A stretch of DNA of 64,000 nt, from positions 42,743,649 through 42,807,648 of the forward strand of contig NC_087068.1 in NCBI RefSeq assembly GCF_963678635.1, in the 5' to 3' direction. Each line of letters opens with the position of its first letter. Position 1 is the stretch's first letter. Shown piece after piece: positions 28,715 to 42,520 of this stretch. The DNA comes from Symsagittifera roscoffensis (taxonomy: Eukaryota; Xenacoelomorpha; Acoela; Convolutidae). The translations under genes were made by a program, and so were the position numbers. The notes under the pieces are model-generated. The model was given only the letters and a program-made list of their open reading frames with translations. It was not told the DNA's origin and made no database searches.

Positions 28715-31547
28715 TTAAGCATGGGCGTTGAAAATTTTTAGATCGAAAAGTTTGTCTGAGTCGGCCTCCCCGGAGTCTTTTTGCCTTGTTGTCAAATCGA
28801 AAGTCATCTTCAATAGTGTTGTTTTGTTGTGAAAACTTTCGCCTTTCAGCGATTGAAGTTTCGGTTCTATTTCAACATCAGGGCATACTTCGTCGAGGAG
28901 TGTCGCAAAGGTATCATAAGTTCCAATGGTCTTAGGTGAGTGTATCGGCTTTTGGGACAGTGTAGAGAGTGAGCCAGTGTGAACGGTTTTCCTCGTAGTC
29001 ATTTATGTTGTGTGTTTGGTGGTTCCTATCCATATCTCAGATGCAAACCTTCTTTAAATTTTTATTTGCTGTGGGAAAAATTGTAGTTTTTTAAAGTTAA
29101 TGCTTAGCCAGTTCGATGCTCCTTTCTGTGACGCTGGGTTTTTTGTTCAGTTATTTTTCTGATGAGAAATTTTCCATAATTTTTTTTTGAGAGTGTGAAG
29201 TTCTGTCTCTCAGATTTGAAGTTTCTATTTATCAGAGTTTGTTCCGTTTCAGCCATTCATGGAGCACTGATTTCTATTGGATCACAAATGACTCGTATCC
29301 ATTCGTAACCTCTGGAAAAGTCCGTGTTACTGAGGAGGTCTAATCCTCCCATTCTTAATGGTAGCGCAAAATGGCTGCGATCATCATCGGTTAAATGATT
29401 TTTACAAATAATACTAGGAAGTAGCTGCTGTCGTACAATTTTTTTCAATTTCACACATTTTTAAATGCTTGTGCCTTTCGACAAGAAGGCCGTCAGAAAA
29501 TGATTCGAAAAAACGAATTTTATCTGGAGTAGTTCCACTGTACGAAAGAGCAGTTTCTGTGATTAATGGTCTTATTTGACAAAGAGAACAAATTGAGGAG
29601 GGTCACTTTTAGTTACCATGCTTTTTTTAAAGATTCTTTCGAAAAACAGCGAAAATCAACCCGTGTAAAAAACCGTGTTTTCGCTTCCAGAGCAAAATTG
29701 CGACAACATCAAGAGAGACAACTATCGAGAAAACAAGAAGCCTTCCGAAATGTAAAAGAGTTTGCTGATACAATCGTTACCGGAAGGGTTGAACCGATCG
29801 GAAAGGCCAAGAGTGAAAACGGCAACCCTTGCTGATCGCGAAGAAGATGTCTCTTCAAGAATATTGAAGAAATAAGAAGGGTCTGGAGACATGCTCCTGA
29901 ACTCTAGTTTTTAATACCTTTAAGCTTCTGGAGCTTTCCTGAATTTAATTTATTACAAGTGTTTTCAGTTTAAGGCTATGAGAAGCTAAGGGTTAAGAAA
30001 TGTCAATCTATCTCCGATTGATAGGGTGATTTTTCTCTACTGTACAAAAACAATGGTAATATGGTAACTCAATAATGATAAAGTTTCTACATGGTTTTTA
30101 GGAGTGACCTCTTGGTCTGGGGAAACTGAGACCCAGCCACGAACTCACTATCTTGTATCCAACTGAGCCGATGTTATAAGGACCATTTTGAACTGCCTTT
30201 AGTAGAGACGGTGAAAAGCATGTGACGCTCTATCTTGACGCTAGCCAGTTGTTATTGGATAGAGTTTTGCTTTTAGTCGTTGTGTTTTGCGGCCTTCGAT
30301 TACCTCTATGGCGCTTTCCCGGTTTTCCTTTCCTATGAATTGACACTTGCAGTGCTTCACATTTTAGCCGGAAGCCTTTCCGTGCACATCCTGGTTTGCA
30401 GTGTTGCATGGAGACTCACAAGATCACTTACAGCGCTTCCGTCATCTGCGTACCATTTTTGTATGATATTTGGTTTTTGCAGCAGTTCGATCAGTGGGAT
30501 TAACCTTATTCCGTACATAGTCATTGAGAGGGGGTCAACCTGCGTTGTGCCTTCGATAGATGTCAAACCCGTGTTATTGACATATACTTTTGAGGGTTGT
30601 TTTTATGATGTGAGTTGACCCGGGCATGTTGTAGTGCCGGACAAAAGATTTCTATTGAGCGAGATGAAGGCATTTTCTGCATCAATAAATAGTATGGCGT
30701 CAGTTTCCGGTTTCTCAATTTCGTTCAAGCCGGGGAAAGCGTTTTTGATTCCACATTTTTGGCCTGAGCAGAGTTGAAAAAATTTTCCGGGATTTTCAAC
30801 GCCTGATTTTATACATTGGGTGATTCTTTTGCCAATTATTCGTCTCAGAACCTCGCCTATATCGATGGGGCTTGACCCTGGATTTTTGTCTAGAGTTAAC
30901 AGACGACACGAGTTGTAAGGCGTTAAGTTTTCATGGAGGAGAACTTTACTTGCTTTTGTATAGGATGGCTTTGCAATTGTTTTGCAAAGCTCAATGGATG
31001 TCTGGTTGAATTGAGTTAATATTCTTCTCCATTCGCACGCATCTAAACCTGAGGGACCGTGGCTTCTGCGCGTTTTCAGGTTGATTTTTGAACTGTCTTG
31101 GCGTTTAATTGTTTGAATAGAGAAAGGGTGGTATGGCATTGTGTCTTCTTTTACTTCAGTTATATAGTTAGTGTTCGCTTGGGTTTTTTTCATGATTCTA
31201 AGGACTGTTTTTCCTCAAGGACTTCGTTTCGGAGGAGTATTTTTTTGTTTTCTTGTCTGAAAGGCAGCCAGTGGCAACAGCTCATTTATCTGCATTAGTT
31301 TTTGGAGTTCTGTTAACTTCTTCCTTTTTTCTCATTTCTTCTGTTCGGGATGTCTAATTTGGAGAGCTTTTGCTTCAGTGAAAAGTTCGTCTTGTAGCCC
31401 TTGCTTCCATAAAATTATGCGGCGGCTCAGAATTTTGTAGTTAAATCCGTTTGTTTCTGATTTAGTTTTGAGGAGCAGAAACTGTGGAAGAATCAATGCC
31501 TGTTTCATTGCGACGTAAGATTTTGGTGTTTCTAGTACGAATGACAA
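28715..31547 (-). mobile_element. Decayed retroelement with reverse transcriptase
   Basis: Pieces occur in order on the minus strand. An N-terminal stretch (31547-31332) ends RRIILWKQGLQDELFTEAKA. The reverse transcriptase begins at 31193-30603 (GPSGLDACEWRRIL; LDKNPGSSPIDIGEVLRRII; ILFIDAENAFISLNRN) and continues at 30566-30357 (EGTTQVDPLSM; WYADDGSAV). C-terminal pieces lie at 29454-29257 (ALPLRMGGLDLLS) and 29002-28715 (LLDEVCPDVEIEPKLQ). The YADD catalytic motif is present, but Gly before DPL is Val and several frameshifts break the frame. It belongs to a reverse transcriptase family with the PGxxPIxIGEVLRR signature seen in diverse animals. I cannot name the clade with certainty. It is non-functional. 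Confidence 0.8.
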
Positions 31548-33469
31548 CAGCTGCTGGCTATTAACTCTACGAATTGGATACCGAGCTTCTTCTTGCTTGG
31601 AAGTATGAAACGCGGTTTCCAGTTAACGACGTATATGACATTTATTTTAAATTCAAGTTCTTGGTTGATAAATTCCCAGGTGTCAGATGGGTTTATAGTG
31701 ATTGATGGGACGATGGGTTAAATTGTGTTGCGCTGGGCAGTACTTTTGTTTCGGGTGTGGCCGGTGATGTTTTTTTTGAGTTGAGATAGCGGCTGTGCTT
31801 GGTGGTCTGTTCGGGCAGTTGTACCCTCATGCAAAATTCTCGTGGGTGCATGGTTTCCGGAAGAACCCATCGTAATAGAATTTGCTGCACTGTAGCCCGC
31901 TACATGATACATGGATGTATGTTTTGCTAATGACACACCATATGCCTCCTTTTTGGATGTGGCGTTTTGAATTATGGCAGCGCGTTTGATCGGCCATAAT
32001 TTGTCAGCAAGGAAGGTAAGTTTATGGTGAATTTTTGCAAGTTAGCTGAGCGAGAACTAAAAAGAAAGTTTTTTTTACCATGGAAAGAAAAATGAAAACC
32101 ATTTTTTCAAAACATTTTATCGTTTAAATGAATGTTTGGATTGAAGGAAACAATTCGGATTCTTGAGTGATAAAGTGTAATAATAAATCAAAACAAAGAA
32201 TTATTTAGAACAACAAATTTTCTATTTATAAAGTGATTACTTGCTGAGAGGATGGTTTTTTGGGATCATAAGCACATTTGAATTAAGCTTATGAACTATC
32301 AAATTTTAAAAAAACCTCCAATCCTTAGCAAAGTCTGAAATCGAAGATTAGTTATCGTAAAAATTGGCTAGTATGGTAACACAGTTCAGTTTCAGCGCTG
32401 GGGAGCATGAGACAGTACCGGCAATGTCGGCTAGCTTTGCACCTCTGTAAGAGTGAACAGTGGCTCCGACATCTTTGGGGCGGGCTGCAGTACATACTCC
32501 TTGAGGTTCCTTTTTCTAGTTTCCTGCTTCACTTGGGTAGCCACTTCGGCCGGTACTTCGGCACTTACAAATGATAAAAAAAGGTTACACAGAGGCTAAA
32601 CATGAGAAAGAATAGATTGTAAAATGAAATATAAAATAAGGATTTTAAAAACAAATAAGAAAGAAACTAAAGCGATTACAACTTGGTTTTTTGATGGTGG
32701 ATGTTACGGCGGGGTGTCCGGCTAGAAGGGGACTATCGCGGCCTGACAAGCGTACCATTATCATCATATCGCATGAAACTATTTAACAAAATGGTCACAA
32801 CAAAAACTTTGCCATTACTAATAAGTTTGTCATAACTAAACAAAAGGCCCCCTTTGAAAATTACAATTTTTTTAAACAATCGAAAAGAGTTAGCAAGGAT
32901 TTTCAGATGATGACAAAAATTCCATTTTGGGAACATGCGAAGATAACATTGAATTGAATTGAACGATTTACAAATGCAAAAAGAACTTAGTTCGAAAATT
33001 TGCACATCATCAATAACAAATTGAGACTTTGTGAGAAAAACTATTGTTTTAGAATTCTACGAATAAAAAAATTAAAAAAAACTTTTTAGGAAAGGGTTAA
33101 TGAGTGTTTATGATGCCGAGTACGCATGCGGCATTCCCAACAAACCTTGCAACGCATACTCTGATATAGAAAACGACCTGTCTCGGTGCTTGTGCTTAAT
33201 CTAGCTGAAAAAAAATTCGGTGCTCCGTTTTAAACACCGGCTGCGTTTTAAACCGCAAAATCAACGGTATGAAAAATACAGCCATCGTCAATTAGGTCTC
33301 TACACTTGTCAATGATTTGATCTCCCGCATCGGGCGCCGGAATTCAGTGTTTACAAAACGAGCCGGTGTGTCATTCAAACAGATTGCCATAATTACATAT
33401 TTTATGAATCGAGGAAACGAAAGTTTTTTCAGGGTAATTCGGTCGTACGTAAAAGCACTTTAGACCTTT
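31548..33469. other. No gene recognised
   Basis: Between two decayed retroelements. Short minus-strand frames at 31936-31693 could be the far 5' end of the element at 28715-31547 but show no domain. 32000-33470 is AT-rich with no recognised feature. Confidence 0.35.
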
Positions 33470-34690
33470 AGCCTACCGTCCAATCAGTATTCTCTCCAAA
33501 TTGTCGCTTATAATTGAAAGCGACAAGTTCAAGCGGCTTATAAGTTCAATCTTTTTCTATCCTAGAGAATTAAATTGATCAAGGAAGAAAAACACGGTTT
33601 CATGAAAATTCGCAGCACAGTTCTCAAATGATATCTTATCAAGTTTAGGATCAATTTTTGTTAATATCTGGATTGGAACCTTCCTTCTCTATCCATCTAA
33701 TTCGACCTGCGGAAAACTTTCAATTCCGTCCCCCATCATCTACTTTTGTCTAAACTTGAATGATTTGGCTTCTGGCTTGGCTTTCTGAGAGTTTTAGATT
33801 CTTACCTTTTTAACAGATTTCGAATTGTTAAAACTGAAAAAATTGTCTCATCTTGGCTTCCAGTCTCCTTGGGTGTTCATCCTTGTTAGTATTGACATGA
33901 CTGATGATGTTCAACACCGGTCTTAATTTTTTTTGCCGATGACCTGAAAATTTGTTTATGAATCTCATTTAGTTCAAGAAAAATTTCGATGCCGTTATTA
34001 GTTGGTCAATTTCAAACGGTCTCTCATTTCATCATCGAAATCCAAAGTTATTTCGTTCTCGCATACAAAACCAGACTAAAACCTACAACTTGGCTCAGAA
34101 GAAGTGATTTTTGTCAAAACTATCGAAGAACTTGGGCTTACGGTCTCGCACAACCTAGATTGGAAATATCATAATAACCAAAAAGGCTAAAAGAAGTTTT
34201 TAATTTTTTACGCCGAAACATTCGGTTATCTGTTTCAAATCAACGGAAGAAGTTTTTATACCATTCATAGTTTCTATTCTACTGTATAGATCTCCTGGTC
34301 GCCTTCGATGCCCTCTCTGAAGAAATTACAAAAGTTTCAAATGCGTCTTTAAATGGATTTGTTCTGATCATGATTACGTTTGACCCCTGAAGACCCACTC
34401 CTATCGACATCTGTGTTTTGGTTTAGCGGAAAGCAATCTAGTGCTCCTGTGGAAACTCCTAAACGGACGTTTGGATGTGCAGCTTCTTCTTGCAACCAAT
34501 TTTTTGAAAACTAGGTCATCTTCCAAGGGTCTCTTTGACGTTCCAAATACGATCAAATTTAGTTTAAATTGTAACTGTTTTGTTGTATGTACTCAAACTG
34601 CAAATGCTCTAATTCACCTTAAAGTACTTGATTTTAATGGATCTTTTGAAACTTTCAAATTGAAGCTGCGAATTTAACTGTCGTCTGAAA
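33470..34690 (+). mobile_element. Decayed non-LTR retrotransposon, RT region
   Basis: Plus-strand fragments in several frames follow the order of a LINE-type reverse transcriptase: FFADDLKIC (the catalytic [F/Y]ADD box) at about 33926-33952, EELGLTVSHNLDW at about 34123-34161, and a C-terminal LLWKLLNGRLDVQLLL at 34441-34490. Many stops and frameshifts make it a dead copy. The arrangement resembles jockey-like elements, but the clade is not proved. Confidence 0.7.
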
Positions 34691-35199
34691 CCACTCATTT
34701 CAGCATCTATCACTCTTATTGTTTCTATATAAACTGTCACTGTAAATTTTGTCGCTCATAAGTTTTTTGTTTCATTTGTCATAGTAATTTTTTTCACCTT
34801 ATCTTGTGCATGGACACCTTATCTTGTGCATTTGTACCTCAGTCAGTCGAAGCCAATTTGCGGTTCACTTTTGACATGGAACTTAAGATTTGATACAGCT
34901 TAAAGGCTACAACCAAATTAACCCTCTAGGTTGAAATTAGTAAGCCCCCATCGCTAGGTCTTTAATTACCTAAAACACGCAAACGTCGTTAAAACAGAGT
35001 CGTAACGTCACAAGAATACGATTTTTTTTTCATTGGACAGTGAAAAATTGATCCGTTTTAGATGAATCAAACTAGAACTAGCCTCATTGCAGCATACCTG
35101 TATAAACAGCCGATAAAAAAAAGATATATCACAGTAGATAACAATAATTAATTTTTAAATTTGACTGGTTCTCCATAATTCTCAATATGGGATCACACT
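34691..35199. other. No gene recognised
   Basis: AT-rich boundary between the plus-strand non-LTR relic and the minus-strand Ty3/Gypsy mosaic. A short direct repeat (CACCTTATCTTGTGCAT twice, 34796-34829) is the only structure seen. Confidence 0.35.
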
Positions 35200-38100
35200 C
35201 TAGCTCAAATTCTTCTTTCTTCAAGAAGTTTTTTGTCATCCTGGTCAATTCCTTTCAATCCTCCCATGATGTGTTGTATGCGGACACTTTCTGTACATTG
35301 ATCTAATTCGATAATTCTATTTCGTCCTCCGAGCTGATCACAATCGCTTGCCAGGTTTTCAGTTGTTCTTTCTCCTGCATCAATTATTTCTGCTCTCGTA
35401 GTCTCCAGGCATGGTTCAACAGCATCTTCCATCTCATCTCTATTTCATCAAAACGACGTATGAAGACTCACACTCACTTTTTTACACAAATATTTTTCTA
35501 GGATTGATTCTCTCGTTTTCGCGTTGCCTCGTGGTACCTTGTCTGCCCTCTTCCAGCCCAATTTCACTAGGTTAGGATGGGTATACAGCGGTTTTTTGAA
35601 GGCTGTGGGCCAATATCCGCCTGGAACGGACGATATTCTTTCAAGTGTTTCTCAAGTTAATCTTGGCCAATATGTACAGCCAACATGTCAACGTTGCCCG
35701 GAACCATGTTAGAAAACTCATGCAACTCCACTTGCCTTTGACTTCCATGGGTATCACCAATGTTTTGCAGGCTGTCCCTGGCCTCCTGTTATAATTGGCC
35801 TCCCGCTATAATCGATTCCATGGATGGAATCTCTCGTGGGCGATTTTGACTCTTGGTATTTCACGATATTCTCTTCAACCCACAAAAGTGCCAACATGGA
35901 GCTCACAGCTTTCGTGAAATTCTGCTAATAATCTGGCAGTCCAAAAACCTTGATCTTCTGTGTGCCCGAAGCATAAATTATTGTTCTCAGGATAGCAGAA
36001 CGTCTGAGCCGTGCAGTGGGAAGCCGTGCAGTGGGAAGCATAAAGTTGATGCTCCTTATGTTCCGCTCGCCAGAAGCTTCAAGTAACGGTTCAAACTTCA
36101 TCATTTTTGTATGGACCGAGTCCGTTCTGACCACAGCGAGAGCATCCTTGAGCACCTTCCCACTGCTGCTCTGCCTCTCAAAGTTACTCGTGTTCTCTCT
36201 TTCGTAACTCAAGAGTTCTACTAACGAGAATTCTTTCAAGTCGTCTACCATTGTGGTGGACACTGCTCCCCATATCTTCGTCATAAAATAATCCAAAAGA
36301 CGGAACTGAGAATGCCTTCTGAATCAGAATTCTCTGATTCTACACATCCACCACCATGTGCTTAGAATAACTGATCTCGCAGAATTGATCACACCAAAGA
36401 TTTTGCCTTTTTTAGCAGACCTTATGCCTCACTCGTGCGGAATGCCATCCTGGATTCCAGGCCTACTTTCCATCTCTTGATGTGCTTCCTGCTTTTTTCA
36501 GGGCTCCTGGCAACGTTTCCACACTGAACGTAGTGACGAAAACCTCTACACTCAAACAGCTTGAGCAATACCAGACTGCTCGTTCGCGCAAAAAATCCGA
36601 GCGCAGTAGATAGTTTCACGGTTGTACTGGCGTAACAATCTGCGAGTATCTGTATATCTTGTCCTTCCCGTGACATTGCAACTAAGTCCTCCCTCTGAAA
36701 TGACTGGATTTGTACACAAGAGTTTCCATCACACTCAAATCCTGCTCCATTTCTTTCGAGATCCAAGCATTTATCTGGCTCCGTTTTTTCCGTTTCTCTC
36801 TTGGTTTTCCCCTTTTTATTCGGATGTTGTTGGTTGTCTGATCATCAGCGCATGCAAAACATTCAAGTCTTTGTCTCATCCGGGTAACAGCATTATCTAA
36901 ACCATATTTGCACTATTCATACTCGCTTCAGGGTAACGGCAACACGATGGCAGGAGCATTTTCCACAACACGCCAATGTTCTTGATCAGGACGTTTTTCT
37001 CGTCACTTGCTTCCATTCTTTTTTGTTACCAAAGTACGCTCATGCTCATGGACTCTTTCTCAGGAAGCAACCCCAGTTTGGGCTTCTTTTTCTCTAGAAC
37101 GTCTATCTCAATCAAGTTGTCAGTCCAGAATTTCGGCACTTCGGCAGTTTTGAAATTTTTGCATGCAACACCTGTCTCGGCGTTCAAGAACGGACTGTAT
37201 GAGATGCCCATGATGCCTGACACCTACTAATTCTTCCCTCTTTTTGATTGTTTTGAGTGTCCCTCGGCTCCCATAAGCGGACGATGAATATCATTCTGCT
37301 GTGAAATTTTTTATAAAACAATTTTTCGTGCTACTCAGTTACCACACTCTGGTACACGTCGAAGATGCTACTCTAGATTGGTATTACTGAGGCCCTTCCT
37401 TTCGTAGCGTTCCGATGACATCTCATAATTACAGGATTCGGAATCCCGGACACTATCTTATCCATCTCAAGAAACACATTGCATCTCTCCTCTAGGCAAG
37501 ACTCAATCTGAAGTCAACGCGAGCCATATGCGGTTTTGTATTAATATATTCCAATGTTTCAGGCCCTTGTCTCCCAATTTCACTCTTTTATGGCATTTAA
37601 GGTCCTCTGGAGTCACTCTCACTATGCACCAAGCAAAAAACAATTGTCCTTCAATCCTGATGAGGGGATTTGCCATCATGAACTCAGCGGAGGAAGAGCT
37701 CCTCATTTCACTTTTGAAAATTTCTCGCCCTAGTTTCTCCTAAGTTCTGGCCAGCTGACTTCTCAGCTGTAGCTTGCTTATATCTGCCTTCTGTTGCGTT
37801 TCCTAGCTCCTCCTTTTCTTTAAGATGCCCTTGTCTAGGCGCTTCAGACAACGTTCTTTCATCCACCATGAACGGCTATCCACCATGAACGGGTTGTGTT
37901 TCTTTTCAGATTCTTCTCCTATAGATCTACTGTGATCTGTGTTTCAATCTGTTGATGCTGAATCTAGACCGACTCTGTGCTCAGGTCGACTTCCGACATT
38001 TGTTTACATGTGGAGCCCTTCTTTAACTTCACGCGCAGCGGTTTAAGATCTTGCTCGGTCACTGGCTGTAATTTTATGATCTCCGCTCTTCCAGGGTGAC

Positions 38101-38699
38101 ATCCTTCAGCTTTTTTGAAGTGGAGTTGTCGTTATATCCCGATTTCTTCCAACTAACCATTATCATTGGGGGAATTTCCGTCAAGTTATTCTTTGACACT
38201 GCTTCCTTAGACGGGCTGTTTTCTTCTGCCTTCCGTTTCATCATTCCGGACCTCGGCTTATTAGGCAAAGGCGTGACATCGACAACCACTGAGCGTGTCT
38301 CTTGCTCTAGATCTTCTCTCGAGAACTCTTTTGCACCCTCTTTTTCTGTCTCAAGCCCCCTTATTTCCTTTAACTTTAAGTATACACCTTTTTAACTATA
38401 ATAGTGGTTTTACACTTATCAGTAAATTTATTCTTAATGTTTCAAATCTGTGCTCCATCTCTAGAGTAGAAATGTCTTTACAGGATCCAGTATTTGGTCT
38501 GATCCTTCGGATGAGAACCATCTTGTTCTAATGAGTCCCTCTCTTGTATCTCTGCCTAGCCCAAGCTACATCAAATGGACTCTCCAAATCCATCACTCTT
38601 TTCCACAGCTCCTGTTTGAACTCCTCGACATCCGCCTGCCCCTCCTCTTTCCGATTGAAAAGCAAAAACTTCTCCCATCTTTCTGATTTCAGAGTTCTT
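35200..38699 (-). mobile_element. Unassigned 3' part of Ty3/Gypsy mosaic
   Basis: Minus-strand open frames of 60-125 codons (for example 36296-35925 and 38289-38074) are charged and protein-like but match no domain I recognise. Bases 36030-36490 recur at 43505-43975 and partly at 46565-46700, tying this stretch to the element. Relative to pol it lies downstream of integrase, so it may be a third reading frame or displaced gag-like sequence. Frames are broken throughout. Confidence 0.5.
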
Positions 38700-40925
38700 A
38701 GAAGCGCTGTCTCGTTTCGCTCAAAGGCAATGCCATCTTTGTTTTTGTCGCTCATGAGTAACGTATCCGTTGTCGCCTGCTGACTCCCCATTTGTAAACC
38801 TAGATTCATGTGGGGCGATCTAAGGGGTGGAATGGGAATGTTGTCACATTCTTCACATTCCTCATCGCTCAATCCCTTCAAGAGATATCTCGTGGCGACG
38901 GGGCTAAATTGCTCTAGCATTTGTGGCTACTTCGGTGTCCATCTCCTTTTCGTCATCTTTTAGTGGTTCCTCCATCTCTTCTCCCTCAGTAACTTCAGAA
39001 CGTTCTATTTTTGGGCTGCTTCGAATATTTCTTCCACGGAGAAGGATTTCCTCTTGTCTCCAGGGATATCAATTAGGAGAGGCGAGAGTTTGAGTGGATT
39101 CAATCTCTTTTACTCAAAAAGGGAACGGATTGTGTCCTTCGTGCTCCAACTCTACCTCTTCCAATACGTAGGGCGCTAAGTACTTCCTGGTGCTGAACAT
39201 CTAGGTTCGCTTCCTTTAATATGACTCGACCATCACTATACACGGGATCGTTGCTTTTGAAGCCAGCCTTCTCAAGCACACTCCTGACTTCGGTCACGTG
39301 TTATGGTGGTGGCAGGGACTCTCTCTTCACCTTTGCCTTGTCCTTCCAGCAAAAGAACATCTCAATCTTTTATGCCGCCCAGCTCTTCACTCACCAACTC
39401 ACACGTTTCCGTCCCGGCCGCGATCTTCAGGACCTGACTGGTCTTCCTTTCCAAGAGATTCAAAATCCAGAACATTGGGTACCCTTTGAACGGCCCCTCT
39501 CGTTTGCCTCTCATTGTGCACTGCAGCTGACCCATGAGTCAGTTCTCGACCCTTCTTCTGGCCAAAGAGCGCCGTGTCGCTGAATTGCGTTCTCAATTAC
39601 TCTTGCTCGCACCATTTCAACGCCTTCCCATCTTAAAAAGGGGGTATCAGAAGGTCGAAATGCTGCTATCAGAGAGAGGGACCAGGGAAGACCAAGGTCT
39701 CCGCTTGACCATAAATGCATTTCAGCCCCCGCCCCCCCAGTCCTCTGACCAGTCCAAGAGGATCTGATTTTATCACCAATCACAGATCAGTGAGCAAAGG
39801 CATGCATCCGTTCATCTCAAAGAGCTCCTCTCAGGGTTGGTTTCTTCCCCAGTATTTCGTCGAATCTGAAACAAAAGGTACTCCACCAGCAGCGTCTTCA
39901 ATCCTGCGGTGCACTTGCTAGAGCTAGTCTCGATACCAGGATGTTTGAGCTATTTCTATCCTTTCCACTAACTTCATTGAACGTTGAAACACCGCATGAT
40001 TTCCAAGTGTCAAGAGGCTCAATGTCAAGTAACAGTCAGTCCACAAGGTCACCAAGCCTCTGCTGAATAAGCAAGCTGGCCCCATGTTGAAGAGACTCCT
40101 GGGGAACACCAAGTTTAACACAAGAAACAGGTTGATCGACATGCACACGATATTCTCTACTAGTGTTTTCTTTGAGGAGAAGAATTTATCTAAATACTTC
40201 CTCTTTCAGCGTGGACTCCAGAATTTCAAGATCTCGTGTGCCTTCTGGGGTTTGTCATTGGCCAGCGACACGAATTTTCCCACCGTCATTCTTTTCTTTA
40301 CCGCTTGATCTAAGTGGTCTTGCAAAATTTTTCATTTTTGAGCTATAAGAGTAGAAAATGATTGTTTGGTCTTGTCCACAATTTTGTCTGACCTTTGATC
40401 TTTTCTAGTCTTGAATAGGATAATATTACTCTAGTTTTCGATCCAGGACTGACCGCTACCATCTCTTGTGTTTTATCTATAGCAAAAAACAACGTCTGAA
40501 TCGCCTTCCAAACTTTTTTGAGGATCGGTTTTTCTCCCTCAAAAGCTCTGGAAGTCCAGTCGCGTGCAAGTAATTATTCATCACTGCCAAAAACAACAGA
40601 TCTGAACGGGGTTTCCGACTTCAGTGCCACCACCAAGGTCAACCTTTATTTGATTCAGCACCATGGAATACGTGTAGGAGAGATTCTGGCTGGCCAAAAC
40701 AGTTGCTCAGAAATTCCAACGAACTCTAGATTACCATGACTCATGCCGCTCTGGGATCCGATCTGTCATAGACAGCTAGTGTCTTGGCTATTTTGGACGC
40801 AACAATTTCCATTTCATATTTCGCATCTTGTTCCAGTTCTGGACACGCGTAAGCAGTGTCAGGAGGCGCCATGACCCGTGGATCCTAGAGTTTATGCTGC
40901 TCTCAATTGGATAGGTACCGCTACT
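38700..40925 (-). repeat. Segmental duplicate I of Ty3/Gypsy mosaic
   Basis: Nearly identical to 43980-46395 and more distantly to 46715-47930. The minus strand contains a charged frame (38920-38528) beginning MLEQFSP and KGLSDEECEECDNIP, resembling capsid-type sequence but not identifiable. Relative to copy II it lacks 193 bp at about 39352. Confidence 0.75.
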
Positions 40926-42109
40926 CTTATTTTACTATTTGTGTCTGGTGTTTGGGTGGTTCTGCAATCCTTTTCGGGATACTCAGTTCCTTCAGAAATC
41001 AATATGACGGATATGGCCTTTTTCCGCATCCCTGGCAGTTCTGCTATCTCAAGGGTCTATTTCCGGGGTCTAATCTCCAGGGAAAAAAATCGTCTCATTT
41101 GTTTTCAGCCAGTCCACGCAGTAAGAATTCCCCAGGTCCTCGGTTCTCCTTAGCTCCACTGCCTTCATGAGCTCTTGCTTGAACACCAACTCTTGAAAAC
41201 TCAGTTTCTTGACCCTTTCCAGATACTTCGTCCTGCTCGACCCCTCATGAGGTCGTCCCGAGGTGCTTCTCTCGCTTCCAAGCTTCTCCATCATCGAAGC
41301 GAGTCCCACCACGGAGCTCTGTGGTGTCAGAGACCCTCTCGTCTCCTTCTCATAAGAAGTGGAGCCTTGGTGTCTGCTACCACTGCTTGCAGGACTGTCT
41401 CTAGAGTCCCTCTGATCTCCCAGCTTCTACTAACTTCAGTAATTCATCAAATACCGGTTATATTCAGCCTTCTTATACGTAGAAACCATCTTCCGAGTTT
41501 GCTTCCATCCTCTCTTGGTCAATGAACCTCGCTGTCTCGTTGCCATCATTTTTCTCCCTTTTTCCTCTTTTGCTTACTTTGCAAGCCGATTCTTCTACTA
41601 TATCACCTACACCCTCATACTCCTGCGCCGAGATGTGTTGTCTAAGGTTTTCTCAATGAGCCACTCGTCAAGTACTTAATTCACAGAAGCTGACTTCTTG
41701 ATAAACCTCGCAAGAAAATCCTGGCCGCATCGTAAATAGTTTCTTTGTCTCCTTTGGTGGGAAATGATTTTGGATAACTCTGACATATTTTCCCACCTCA
41801 TACGGTTTTGCTCAGAGGATCTTTTTATCGTTATTCTTCCTTCCGTTGCCGCATTTGCGCTTGAGCAGTGTTCCTTCTTTACAAGTCATTCAATTCCTGC
41901 TGCCTCATGACGATTTTTCCTACGTACGTTTGTTTTGAGGCTCTCTGTGCTTGAGAAACTGGGTAAAATAGTTTAATGGCATTATTTTTTCTTTTCCCGT
42001 CAACATAAAGAATAGACTGATGCCAGTAGTCGCGTGTTGCGTGCTATTGAAAGCACCAACCACTTGAGGTAGGTGTTTTTTCCAATCCGTAATGTATCTA
42101 GATCATTTT

Positions 42110-42520
42110 ACTTTTAGGATTATAGCCTTTCTACCAGTCCATTTGTCTGTGGATGATGCATGGTGGAAAGGGCTTGGGCGATGTGTGACCTTTTCATCAA
42201 TTCTTTTGTCAAGTCTCCTACGAAGGCTTTGCCGTTATCAGACTGGAAGGTCATAGGAGATCCATACCTCGAGATTCAGTAAGTTATTAAGTGGTCACCG
42301 GTTTCTTCAGCCGTTGCTCTTTGGTAACGCACTGCTTCCGCCAGTTTCGTAAAGTGATCTGTGATCGCTAGCATCTGTTTATATCGAGAATCGGTCCTAC
42401 AGTTCTTCTGGTGATTTATCTGTATAATCTCATTAAGTTCTGAGTTCTCGATTAACTTCAGGGGAGTTTTCGTTTTTCTGGGTTTCTTCACCAGTAGGCA
42501 TACTAAGCTGCATTATTCCT
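42110..42520 (-). mobile_element. Ty3/Gypsy integrase core, copy 1
   Basis: The minus-strand frame reads EIIQINHQKNC, then ITDHFTKLAEAV, RYGSPMTFQSDNGKAFVGDL and HHPQTNGLVER. The acidic core has D-x35-E spacing (SDNG to LVER). The position of the first catalytic Asp carries Asn (QINH), 58 residues before the second. A single in-frame TGA interrupts an otherwise continuous frame between LITY and ISRYG. Integrases of this type insert element cDNA into the host genome. This copy is inactive by both the stop and the Asn. Its tail continues towards 41070 as broken frames. Confidence 0.85.

Noticed and set aside
29566-29835. Plus-strand Lys/Arg-rich frame of 89 codons
   Set aside because: Lies antisense within the decayed retroelement and has no recognisable domain.
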